Shown here one piece after another: positions 44,493 through 52,016 of a stretch of DNA of 64,000 nucleotides. The stretch is from the NCBI GenBank assembly GCA_963829505.1, contig CAWHIL010000004.1, forward strand, positions 124,001 through 188,000. Reading direction: 5' to 3'. Each line of letters opens with the position of its first letter. The stretch's first letter is position 1. Source of the stretch: Roseiarcus sp963829505. Its GTDB lineage: Bacteria; Pseudomonadota; Alphaproteobacteria; Rhizobiales; Beijerinckiaceae. Made by a program: the position numbers and the translations under genes. The notes under the pieces are model-generated. The model saw only the letters and a program-made list of their open reading frames with translations, was not told the DNA's origin and searched no databases.

Positions 44493-45668
44493 ATGCTGCG
44501 CTTCGATCCCTATTCGCCGGCCGTCGACGCCGACCCGTTCCCCTACTATCGGCGCCTGCGCGAAGACGCTCCCTGCTTCTGGAGCGAAGAGGCGCAGATG
44601 TGGGTGCTCTCCCGCTACGCCGACATCGTGAGCGCCGGGCAGGACTGGAAGACCTATTCGTCCGCCAGCGGCAACATGATGACCGAACTGCCGAACCGCG
44701 CCGGCGCGACGCTCGGCACGACCGACCCGCCGCGCCACGACCGCCTGCGCGCGCTCGTCCAGTACGCCTTCATGAAGCGCAACCTCGAAGGCCTCGCCGA
44801 GCCGATCCGCGCCATCGCCCGCGACGCGGCCGAGGAGCTTCGCGGCGAGACGACCTTCGACTTCAAGGACTATTCCGCCAAGTTCACCATCCGGGTGCTC
44901 GCCGCGGCGCTTGGCCTGCCGATGGGCGCCGACGCGATCGTGGACGAGGCGACGGTGCGCGAGAAGGCCGTCACCATGGTCCAGAGCGACCCGCGCACGC
45001 GCGCCAAGGGCCCGGAGCATCTCGCCGCCTTCGAATGGATGCGCGACTACGCCTCGAAGGTGATCGCCATGCGCCGCGCCGCGCCGCGCGACGATCTCAT
45101 TTCGAACTTCGCCGCCGCCGAAATCGACGGCGACAAGCTCGACGAGCGCGAGGTGTTGCTCACCACGACGACGCTGATCATGGCCGGCGTCGAATCGCTC
45201 GGCGGCTTCATGATGATGTTCGCCTATAACCTCGCGACGTATCCCCAGGCCCGCGAGGCGGTGGTCGCCAATGCCGACCTCCTCGCCGACGCGATCGAGG
45301 AGAGCCTGCGCTTCAACACCTCGGCGCAGCGCTTCAAGCGAAAGCTGATGCGCGACGTCACGCTGCATGGCCAAACCATGCGCGAAGGCGATTTCGTCGC
45401 CCTCGCCTACGGGTCGGGCAACCGCGACGAGCGCCAGTTCCCCGATCCGGACCGTTACGACATAGCCCGGAAACCCCGCGGCCATCTCGGCTTCGGCGGC
45501 GGCGTCCACGCCTGCCTCGGGACGTCGATCGCGCGGCTTGCGACGAAGATCGCCTTCGAAGAGTTCCACGAGGTCGTCCCGCGTTACGCGCGCGTCGCCG
45601 ACCAACTCCCCTGGATGCCGTCCTCGACCTTCCGCAGCCCTCTGGCGCTCGAGCTTGCGGTCAACTAA
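44493..45668 (+). CDS. Cytochrome P450, probably acting on an aromatic acid
   Basis: This 391-residue soluble bacterial P450 has the haem Cys341 in GFGGGVHACLG, an ExxR helix (EESLR) and the proximal arginine region. In the I-helix, where most members have AGxET/AGxDT, it reads AGVESLGG, so Ser235 replaces the usual oxygen-activating Thr. GGAGGA precedes the ATG. A [2Fe-2S] ferredoxin gene follows (with a REP between), making it a class I system; no reductase gene is seen. Similar P450-ferredoxin pairs demethylate methoxybenzoates, which would feed the neighbouring protocatechuate route; the substrate is inferred. Confidence 0.88.
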   Translation: MLRFDPYSPAVDADPFPYYRRLREDAPCFWSEEAQMWVLSRYADIVSAGQDWKTYSSASGNMMTELPNRAGATLGTTDPPRHDRLRALVQYAFMKRNLEGLAEPIRAIARDAAEELRGETTFDFKDYSAKFTIRVLAAALGLPMGADAIVDEATVREKAVTMVQSDPRTRAKGPEHLAAFEWMRDYASKVIAMRRAAPRDDLISNFAAAEIDGDKLDEREVLLTTTTLIMAGVESLGGFMMMFAYNLATYPQAREAVVANADLLADAIEESLRFNTSAQRFKRKLMRDVTLHGQTMREGDFVALAYGSGNRDERQFPDPDRYDIARKPRGHLGFGGGVHACLGTSIARLATKIAFEEFHEVVPRYARVADQLPWMPSSTFRSPLALELAVN

Positions 45669-45676
45669 TCCCCACC

Positions 45677-45795
45677 CCTCGTCCTGAGGAGCGACGCCAA
45701 AGGCGGCGCGTCTCGAAGGACGCTCCAGCGGACGCGGTCGGCGCCTCCTGGAACGTCCTTCGAGACGCCCGCTTTGCGGGCTCCTCAGGACGAGG
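45677..45795. repeat. REP-like palindromic element, copy 5
   Basis: CCTCGTCCTGAGGAGCGACGCC at the left and GGGCTCCTCAGGACGAGG at the right, with GTCTCGAAGGACGCTCC and ACGTCCTTCGAGACG as inner arms. It lies between the P450 and ferredoxin genes. Confidence 0.9.
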
Positions 45796-45827
45796 TCACA
45801 GTACTTGACCGGCGCCCGGAGCAATTG

Positions 45828-46151
45828 ATGGCGAAGATCACCTATGTCGAACACGACGGCCGCGCCACGACCGTCGACGTTCCCGACGGCTGGAGCCTGA
45901 TGCAGGCGGCGATCAGCAACAACATCCACGGTATCGTTGGCGAGTGCGGCGGCTCGATGGCCTGCGCCACCTGCCATTGCTACGTCGAGGAAGCGCGCTT
46001 CGGCGAACTGCCGCCGCCGGAGGCGGGCGAACTCGACATGCTCGACATGGCGGCGGCCGAAGTGAAACCCAACAGCCGGCTCTCTTGTCAGATCAAGGCC
46101 TCGCCGGCGCTGGACGGGCTTGTCGTCCATCTGCCCGAAACGCAGGGGTGA
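45828..46151 (+). CDS. [2Fe-2S] ferredoxin, putidaredoxin/adrenodoxin type
   Basis: This 107-residue ferredoxin has the cluster ligands Cys40, Cys46 and Cys49 in ECGGSMACATC and Cys87 in LSCQI, the Cx5Cx2CxnC spacing of the P450 redox partners. Cys51 in CHCYV is an extra cysteine often seen next to the ligands. It should pass electrons to the P450 upstream. The ATG at 45828 is chosen (CCGGAGC upstream) over an in-frame start inside the REP. The degraded DUF1932 gene begins right at its stop. Confidence 0.9.
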   Translation: MAKITYVEHDGRATTVDVPDGWSLMQAAISNNIHGIVGECGGSMACATCHCYVEEARFGELPPPEAGELDMLDMAAAEVKPNSRLSCQIKASPALDGLVVHLPETQG

Positions 46152-46581
46152 CGGCGGCGACGAGCGCGCCGGGGCCATCGTCTTCATCGGCGTCGGCGAG
46201 GCGGCGCAGGCGTTCCTCGCGGGCTTTCGCAACGAGCCGGGTTTCGCCGCGAGCGTCGCCACCTGCGACATCAAGACGGACTCGCCCGACCCAGCGGTCA
46301 GGGCTCCCGAAGCGCGCCGACTACGCGCGGGCGAAGTTGGTCGGCGCCTCGAGCGCCCCTGAGGCGGTGGCCGGCGCCAGCGCCGTCTTTTCCGTCGTCA
46401 CCGCCGATCAGGCGCACGCGGCGGCGGTTGCGGCGCTGCCCGGGCTGGCGCGCGTCGCCTCGGAGCCGCTTCGTCCGTCAAGATGATCCGCTCCGTCATG
46501 ATGAAGGGGCTCGAGGCGCTCGTCGCCGAATGCGCGCTCGCTGGAAGACGGGCGGGCGTGCCTGGTCCGGTGCTCGATTCG
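46148..46581 (+). pseudogene. 5' half of a DUF1932 NAD(P)-binding oxidoreductase gene, decayed
   Basis: Frame 1 encodes AIVFIGVGEAAQAFLAGF, a Rossmann start. Near 46295-46310 the match moves to frame 2 (RADYARAKLVGASSAPEAV, AGASAVFSVVTADQAHAAAV), then back to frame 1 for VKMIRSVMMKGLEALVAE, with about 90 residues of the middle missing. It ends at VLDS (46581) against the REP fragment 46582-46600. The matching C-terminal part is at 29112-29304 on the opposite strand. So one gene has a frameshift, an internal deletion and a translocated 3' end. It directly follows the ferredoxin gene, probably once in the same operon. Confidence 0.82.
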
Positions 46582-46600
46582 TGCTCCTCAGGACGCGAGG
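46582..46600. repeat. Lone REP arm at a rearrangement junction
   Basis: TGCTCCTCAGGACGCGAGG is the outer arm of the REP family, without the rest of the element. It directly follows the truncated DUF1932 sequence and is the arm missing from the element at 29305-29410. Confidence 0.75.
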
Positions 46601-46706
46601 GGGTCGTGGCCTCATGGGCCCGCCGGAGGCGTCTGCAATTCGCGGGGCTGGCAAAGCGCGGGACGGCTTGCTATCACCCCGCCCGAACGGAAAAGAAAGC
46701 ATCGCC

Positions 46707-47294
46707 ATGCGCAAGGGCGCGGTCGCGCGCACGACAAAGGAGACTACCATCGAGGTCGAGATCGATCTCGACGGGACCGGCGTCTCCGCCATCTCGACTG
46801 GGGTCGGCTTCTTCGACCACATGCTGGACCAGCTCGCCCGCCATTCGCTGATCGACATGACGATCAAGGCCGAGGGCGACCGGCACATCGACGACCACCA
46901 CACGGTCGAGGATGTCGGCATCGCGTTGGGCCAGGCGCTCGCCAAGGCGCTCGGCGACAAGAAGGGCCTCGTGCGCTATGCGCATTGCCTTCTGCCTATG
47001 GACGAAACGCTGACGCAGGTCGCGCTCGACGTGTCGGGCAGGCCGTTTCTCGTGTTCCGCACCGACTTCCCGACCGAGAAGATCGGCGAATTCGACAGCC
47101 AGCTGGTGCGGGAATTCTTCCAGGCCTTGGCCGGCAACGGCGGCCTCACCCTGCATATCGAGACGCTCTACGGAACAAACAGCCATCACATCGCCAAGTC
47201 CTGCTTCAAGGGCGTGGCGCGAGCGCTGAAGTGGGCCGTCGCGATCGACCCGCGCCAGGCGGACCGCGTGCCCTCCACCAAGGGCGCGCTCTAG
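46707..47294 (+). CDS. hisB: Imidazoleglycerol-phosphate dehydratase (HisB)
   Basis: This 195-residue monofunctional dehydratase catalyses a late step of histidine synthesis. Metal-binding motifs are FFDHMLDQLARHS, DDHHTVEDVGIALG, and the second pair SGRPFLVF with GTNSHHIAKSCFK. The ATG at 46707 gives the usual length. hisH, hisA and hisF follow on the same strand with overlaps or short gaps. In many Rhizobiales hslVU lie directly beside hisB; here they are about 13 kb away. Confidence 0.95.
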   Translation: MRKGAVARTTKETTIEVEIDLDGTGVSAISTGVGFFDHMLDQLARHSLIDMTIKAEGDRHIDDHHTVEDVGIALGQALAKALGDKKGLVRYAHCLLPMDETLTQVALDVSGRPFLVFRTDFPTEKIGEFDSQLVREFFQALAGNGGLTLHIETLYGTNSHHIAKSCFKGVARALKWAVAIDPRQADRVPSTKGAL

Positions 47295-47305
47295 GACCTT
47301 CTTTT

Positions 47306-47948
47306 ATGACCGTCGCCATCGTCGACTACGGGTCGGGCAACCTTCACTCCGCCCGCAAGGCTTTCGAGCGCGCCGCGCGCGAGGCGGGCCTTGCGGTCGA
47401 GATCAAGGTGACTGCGCGCCCCGAGGACGTGCGCGACGCCGAACGGATCGCGCTTCCCGGCGTTGGCGCTTTCGCCGATTGCCGGCGCGGAACTCGATGC
47501 TATCCCCGGAATGGTCGAGGCGTTGACCGAGGCAGTCATCGGCGCGGGCAAGCCCTTTCTCGGCATCTGCGTCGGGGCGCAATTGCTCGCGACGCGGGGG
47601 CTCGAATACGAGACGACCCCGGGCTTGGGATGGATTCCGGGCGACGTCGCGGTCATCAAGCCGTCCGACCCGTCGCTCAAGATCCCGCACATGGGCTGGA
47701 ACACGCTCGACTTGAAGCGAAGCCACGCCCTTCTGGACGGGATCAAGCCGGGCCTGCACGCCTATTTCGTCCATTCCTTTCAGCTTTACCCGGCGAACCC
47801 GGACGACCTTGTCGCGACTGCCGACTATGGCGGCCCGGTCACCGCAATCGTCGCGCGCGACACGGTCGTCGGCACGCAGTTCCATCCCGAAAAGAGTCAG
47901 ACGCTGGGCCTCGCGCTCATCGCCAATTTCCTGAAGTGGCGCCCGTGA
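47306..47948 (+). pseudogene. hisH: Imidazole glycerol phosphate synthase glutaminase subunit (HisH), frameshifted
   Basis: The first part reads AIVDYGSGNLHSARKAF and IALPGVGAFADCRR in one frame. After base 47490 the frame fails, while one frame over continues with AIPGMVEALTEAVI, the nucleophile Cys in FLGICVGAQLLA, and VVGTQFHPEKSQ (the catalytic His and Glu). Dropping one A at 47491/47492 restores the whole protein. HisH makes ammonia for HisF in histidine synthesis. Because the rest of the pathway is intact and the catalytic residues are kept, a sequencing error is as likely as real loss. Its stop overlaps the hisA GTG. Confidence 0.85.
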
Positions 47949-48697
47949 TCCTCATTCCCGCGATCGACCTCAAGAATGGCGAATGCGTGCGGCTGGTCCG
48001 CGGCGACATGGCGCAGGCAACGGTGTTCAACGTGGATCCGGCGGCGCAAGCCGGCCTCTTCGCCGCACAGGGCTTCGACTATCTCCATGTCGTCGACCTC
48101 GACGGCGCCTTCGCCGGCCGCCCGGTCAACGCCGCCGCGGTCAGGCGGATTCTCGAAAGCACCGCCATGAAGGTGCAACTCGGAGGCGGCGTGCGCGACA
48201 TGACGATTGTGTCGGGCTGGCTCGAGGCCGGCGTGACGCGGGTCATCATCGGCACCGCCGCGGTCAGCGACCCGGAATTCGTCCGCGAGGCGGCGCGCCT
48301 CTTTCCCGGCCGGATCGCGGTCGGCATCGACGCGCGCGATGGGCGCGTGGCGATCGAGGGCTGGGCGAAGACCTCGGACCTCTCGGCGCTCGACCTGGCG
48401 AGGCGGTTCGAGGACGCGGGCGTCGCCGCGATCATCTTCACCGACATCGCTCGCGACGGGGTGTTGCAGGGGCTCAACATCGCAAGCACGATCGCGCTCG
48501 CCGCCGCGCTTGACGTTCCCGTGATCGCGTCGGGCGGCCTTGCGTCAATCGAGGACGTGCGGCGACTGACCGAGCCCGATTGCGCGAAGCTCGAAGGCGC
48601 GATCGCGGGCCGGGCGCTCTACGACGGCCGCCTCGATCCGGCCGAGGCGCTGGCGATGCTGCGGGCGGCCGGCGCCGGCGCGGGAGTGACGACATGA
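47945..48697 (+). CDS. hisA: Phosphoribosylformimino-5-aminoimidazole carboxamide ribotide isomerase (HisA)
   Basis: This 250-residue TIM barrel starts at a GTG overlapping the hisH stop. Motifs are IPAIDLKNGECVRLVRGD (catalytic Asp), VQLGGGVRD, VGIDARDGRVAIEGW, FTDIARDGVLQG (second catalytic Asp) and VIASGGLAS. It isomerises ProFAR to PRFAR, the HisF substrate. It overlaps hisF by 4 bases (ATGA). A long upstream frame in register is a shadow of hisB and hisH. Confidence 0.95.
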   Translation: MILIPAIDLKNGECVRLVRGDMAQATVFNVDPAAQAGLFAAQGFDYLHVVDLDGAFAGRPVNAAAVRRILESTAMKVQLGGGVRDMTIVSGWLEAGVTRVIIGTAAVSDPEFVREAARLFPGRIAVGIDARDGRVAIEGWAKTSDLSALDLARRFEDAGVAAIIFTDIARDGVLQGLNIASTIALAAALDVPVIASGGLASIEDVRRLTEPDCAKLEGAIAGRALYDGRLDPAEALAMLRAAGAGAGVTT

Positions 48698-49473
48698 CCC
48701 TCAAGGCCCGCGTCATCCCCTGCCTCGACGTCAAAGACGGCCGCGTCGTCAAGGGCGTCAATTTCGTCAATCTGAGGGATGCGGGCGATCCGGTCGAGAG
48801 CGCGGTCGCCTACGATAAGGCCGGGGCCGACGAACTCTGCTTCCTCGACATCACCGCAAGCCACGAGAACCGCGGCATTCTGCTCGATGTCGTCAGGCGC
48901 ACCGCCGACGTCTGCTTCATGCCGCTGACCGTCGGCGGAGGGATCAGCGCGATCGAAGACATCCGCAACCTGCTCCTCGCCGGCGCCGACAAGGCCTCGA
49001 TAAATTCCGCAGCCGTCAGGGATCGGCGCTTCGTGCGCGAGGCAGCGGAGAAATTCGGCAGCCAGTGCGTCGTCGTGGCGATCGACGCCAAGCGCGTGTC
49101 GGCCGAGGGGGCGCCCGCGCGATGGGAGATCTTCACCCATGGCGGACGGCGCCCGACCGGCATCGACGCAGTCGCCTACGCTCGTGAGGTGACGGACCTC
49201 GGCGCGGGCGAGATCCTCCTCACCTCGATGGATCGCGACGGCTCGAAGGTCGGATTCGATCTGGCGCTGACGCGGGCGATCGCCGACGCCGTGCCGGTTC
49301 CGGTGATCGCCTCAGGCGGCGTCGGCACGCTCGATCACCTGGTCGAGGGAGTTAAGGAAGGCCACGCGAGCGCGGTGCTGGCGGCGTCGATCTTTCACTT
49401 CGGCGAATTCACCATCGGGCAGGCGAAGGCCCGCATGGCCGAGGCCGGCATCCCGGTCCGGATGGACGCCTGA
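48694..49473 (+). CDS. hisF: Imidazole glycerol phosphate synthase cyclase subunit (HisF)
   Basis: This 259-residue TIM barrel has RVIPCLDVKDGRVVKGVNF (catalytic Asp11), PLTVGGGIS, VVVAIDAKRV, LTSMDRDGSKVGFD (second catalytic Asp) and IASGGVG. With HisH it forms imidazole glycerol phosphate and AICAR. It is the last his gene here: hisE, which commonly follows in Rhizobiales, is absent, and ubiE begins 60 bases downstream. Confidence 0.96.
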   Translation: MTLKARVIPCLDVKDGRVVKGVNFVNLRDAGDPVESAVAYDKAGADELCFLDITASHENRGILLDVVRRTADVCFMPLTVGGGISAIEDIRNLLLAGADKASINSAAVRDRRFVREAAEKFGSQCVVVAIDAKRVSAEGAPARWEIFTHGGRRPTGIDAVAYAREVTDLGAGEILLTSMDRDGSKVGFDLALTRAIADAVPVPVIASGGVGTLDHLVEGVKEGHASAVLAASIFHFGEFTIGQAKARMAEAGIPVRMDA

Positions 49474-49533
49474 GCCGATTGTGCGCCTTCGGCCCGGCGC
49501 GCTAGGCTCGAAAGCCGTACGGAGTTTCGATCG

Positions 49534-50292
49534 ATGTCCACGAGCGCTGAGCACACGCATTTCGGCGAGCGCCGCGTGCGCCTGGACGAGAAACAAGGCC
49601 TCGTTGACGACGTCTTCCGCAAGGTCGCCGGCCGCTATGATCTCATGAACGATCTCATGTCGTTCGGCCTGCATCGGGTCTGGAAGGACATCCTGACCGC
49701 CAAGGTCCATCCGTCGACTTCGCGGTCCTTCGATCATCTCGACGTCGCCGGCGGCACGGGCGACGTCGCCTTCCGCATTGCACGGGCCGGCGGCCCGATG
49801 ACGCGCGTCACCGTCGCCGACGTCAACGCCGACATGCTGCGCGTCGGGGCGGAGCGGGCGAGGGCGCGCGGACTTGGCGAGCGCGTCGAATTCATCGAGG
49901 CCAACGCCGAGGCCTTGCCCTTCGCCGACAACGCGTTCGACGCCTATACGATCGCCTTCGGCATCCGCAACGTCCCCAGGATCGAGGCGGCGCTGAGGGA
50001 GGCCTTCCGCGTGCTGAGACGCGGCGGCCGGTTCCTCTGCCTCGAATTCTCGCGCGTGGACCTCCCGGTCCTCGACCGCGTCTACGACGCCTATTCCTAC
50101 GCCGCGATCCCGGCGATCGGGAAGGTGGTCGCGGGGGACGGTCAGCCGTATCGCTATCTCGTCGAGTCGATCCGAAAGTTCCCCTCGGCCGAGCTCTTCG
50201 CGGAGATGATCGCCGACGCCGGCTTCTCGCGCGTCGACCATGTCAGGCTCAGCGGCGGCATCGTGGCGATCCACTCGGGCTGGAAGCTCTAG
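49534..50292 (+). CDS. ubiE: Demethylmenaquinone/ubiquinone methyltransferase (UbiE)
   Basis: This 252-residue class I methyltransferase has HLDVAGGTGDVAFRIA (motif I, SAM binding), the YDLMNDLMSFGLHRVWK N-terminal signature and DAYTIAFGIRNVP, matching UbiE. It performs the C-methylation of the ubiquinone ring. ubiB begins 4 bases after its stop, a conserved pairing in alphaproteobacteria. The C-terminus, GGIVAIHSGWK, is the normal family end. Confidence 0.95.
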   Translation: MSTSAEHTHFGERRVRLDEKQGLVDDVFRKVAGRYDLMNDLMSFGLHRVWKDILTAKVHPSTSRSFDHLDVAGGTGDVAFRIARAGGPMTRVTVADVNADMLRVGAERARARGLGERVEFIEANAEALPFADNAFDAYTIAFGIRNVPRIEAALREAFRVLRRGGRFLCLEFSRVDLPVLDRVYDAYSYAAIPAIGKVVAGDGQPYRYLVESIRKFPSAELFAEMIADAGFSRVDHVRLSGGIVAIHSGWKL

Positions 50293-50296
50293 ACGC

Positions 50297-51778
50297 ATGT
50301 CGGTCCTCGCCGCGGTCGGTCATGGCGTCAGGCTCGCGCGGGCAGGCTTCGTCTTCGCGCGGGAAGGCGTCTTCGTCGGCGTCGATCCGGCGCTGCTGCC
50401 GCCCGGCGCGAGGCTTCCGCTGGCGCTCGCCAATCTCGTCGCCAGGCGCGACGCGCAGGGGCTTCAGGGGTTGTCGCGCGCAATCGGCCGGCTCGGGCCG
50501 TCCTACGTCAAGATGGGCCAGTTCCTGTCGACCCGGCCCGACATCGTCGGACCCAAGGTGGCGCTTCAGCTCGAGAGCCTCCAGGACCGCGTCGCGCCGA
50601 TGAGCCGCGAGGCCGCGATCGCCATCGTCGAGGCCTCCTTCGGCGCGAGCATCGGCGCCGTGTTCGTGGAGTTCGGCGAACCGGTCGCCGCCGCTTCGAT
50701 CGCGCAGGTCCACCGCGCCGCGGTCGCGACTGAGGAAGGGACGCGGCCGGTCGCCGTCAAGGTTCTCCGCGAGGGGGTCGAGAAGCGCTTCAGCCGCGAT
50801 ATCGCGGACATGTTCTTCGCGGCGCGGCTCGCCGAGCGGGCCGAGCCCGAGCTCAAGCGATTGCGGCTCGTGCGGGTTGTCGACACGCTCGCCCGCTCGG
50901 TCAGGATGGAGATGGATTTCCGCCTCGAGGCGGCGGCCGCTTCGGAATTCGCCGAGAACGCCAGGAACGATCCCGATATCCGCGCGCCGACGGTCGACTG
51001 GAACCGCACCACCCGCCAGGTCATGACGATGGAGTGGATCGACGGCGTGCCGCTCGCCGATCCGGAGCGACTGGCGGCGCTCGGCTTCGACCCGAGCGCG
51101 CTGGCGCGCGCCCTGATCCAGACGTTCCTGCGCAACGCCCTGAGGGACGGCTTCTTCCACGCCGACATGCATCAGGGAAACTTCTTCGTCGACGCCGAAG
51201 GGCGGATCGTCGCTGTCGATTTCGGCATCATGGGCCGTCTCGGCCGCAAGGAGCGGCGCTTCCTCGCCGAGATCCTGTTCGGCTTCATCCGGCGCGACTA
51301 CCGCAAGGTCGCCGAGGTTCACTTCGAGGCCGGCTACGTGCCGGCCGTGCATCGCGTCGACGATTTCGCCCAGGCGATCCGCGCGATCGGCGAGCCGATC
51401 CATTCCCGCACTGCCGACCAGATCTCGATGGCGAAGCTGCTCACGCTCCTCTTCGACGTGACCGCGCTCTTCGACATGGAGACGCGGGTCGAGCTCGTGA
51501 TGCTCCAGAAGACGATGGTCGTGGTCGAGGGGGTGGCGCGCAAGCTCGACCCGCAGCTCAACATGTGGTCGACCTCCGAGCCGGTCGTCAGCGCCTGGAT
51601 CGCCGAGAACCTCGGGCCGAAAGGACGCATCGAGGACGCCCAGCGCGGCCTCGCCGCGTTCGCCGAGCGCCTCGTCGAGGCGCCCGGCGGCTCGAAGAGA
51701 TCGCCGAGCACCTCGCGGTCCGCGCGATCGAGCTCGAGGAGCGGCCGAAAGGGTGCCTGTGGGGGCTCGGCTACATAA
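50297..51778 (+). CDS. ubiB: Ubiquinone biosynthesis ATPase/kinase-like UbiB, 3' frameshift
   Basis: This ABC1/ADCK-family protein has the KxGQ motif in SYVKMGQFLSTRPD, an Ala-rich nucleotide loop (AAASIAQVHRA), the Lys of VAVKVLREG, and the catalytic-loop region GFFHADMHQGNFFVD followed by VDFGIMGRL. Up to LVEAP the frame is normal; after about 51685 it runs into Ser/Arg-rich residues and stops at 51778. One frame over reads RLEEIAEHLAVRAIELEE and the membrane segment YIILGFLLALLLVALV, ending at 51834. So one base is missing near 51680-51692, and the true protein is about 512 residues with a C-terminal membrane anchor. It is followed by coaBC. Confidence 0.88.
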   Translation: MSVLAAVGHGVRLARAGFVFAREGVFVGVDPALLPPGARLPLALANLVARRDAQGLQGLSRAIGRLGPSYVKMGQFLSTRPDIVGPKVALQLESLQDRVAPMSREAAIAIVEASFGASIGAVFVEFGEPVAAASIAQVHRAAVATEEGTRPVAVKVLREGVEKRFSRDIADMFFAARLAERAEPELKRLRLVRVVDTLARSVRMEMDFRLEAAAASEFAENARNDPDIRAPTVDWNRTTRQVMTMEWIDGVPLADPERLAALGFDPSALARALIQTFLRNALRDGFFHADMHQGNFFVDAEGRIVAVDFGIMGRLGRKERRFLAEILFGFIRRDYRKVAEVHFEAGYVPAVHRVDDFAQAIRAIGEPIHSRTADQISMAKLLTLLFDVTALFDMETRVELVMLQKTMVVVEGVARKLDPQLNMWSTSEPVVSAWIAENLGPKGRIEDAQRGLAAFAERLVEAPGGSKRSPSTSRSARSSSRSGRKGACGGSAT

Positions 51779-52016
51779 TTCTTGGATTCCTGCTTGCGCT
51801 TTTGCTGGTGGCGCTTGTGCGATGGGTTCGGTAAACAAGCGTTTAGAATTACGCGGCCGATTCGGCGTCGCGCCATAAAACGTTCCGAATCAGGGCTTTA
51901 ATATAGCGGGAACATAGGGAACAAATGGGCCGGCGGTCGGCTTTTCACACAGGCTCAGCGCGAGGTTTTGCCTTCGCGCCGCAGGGTGCTGACACGTCGG
52001 GCCTTTCGGGACGACC

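Noticed and set aside
46707..47294. HisB as part of a bifunctional HisNB protein
   Set aside because: Only the dehydratase domain is present and its length is that of a monofunctional enzyme.
51835..52016. AT-richer gap as a replication origin, or GAACATAGGGAAC as an SOS box
   Set aside because: There are no DnaA boxes (TTATCCACA-like) and no dnaA nearby. The GAAC repeats are 5 bases apart, whereas the alphaproteobacterial LexA box needs 7.
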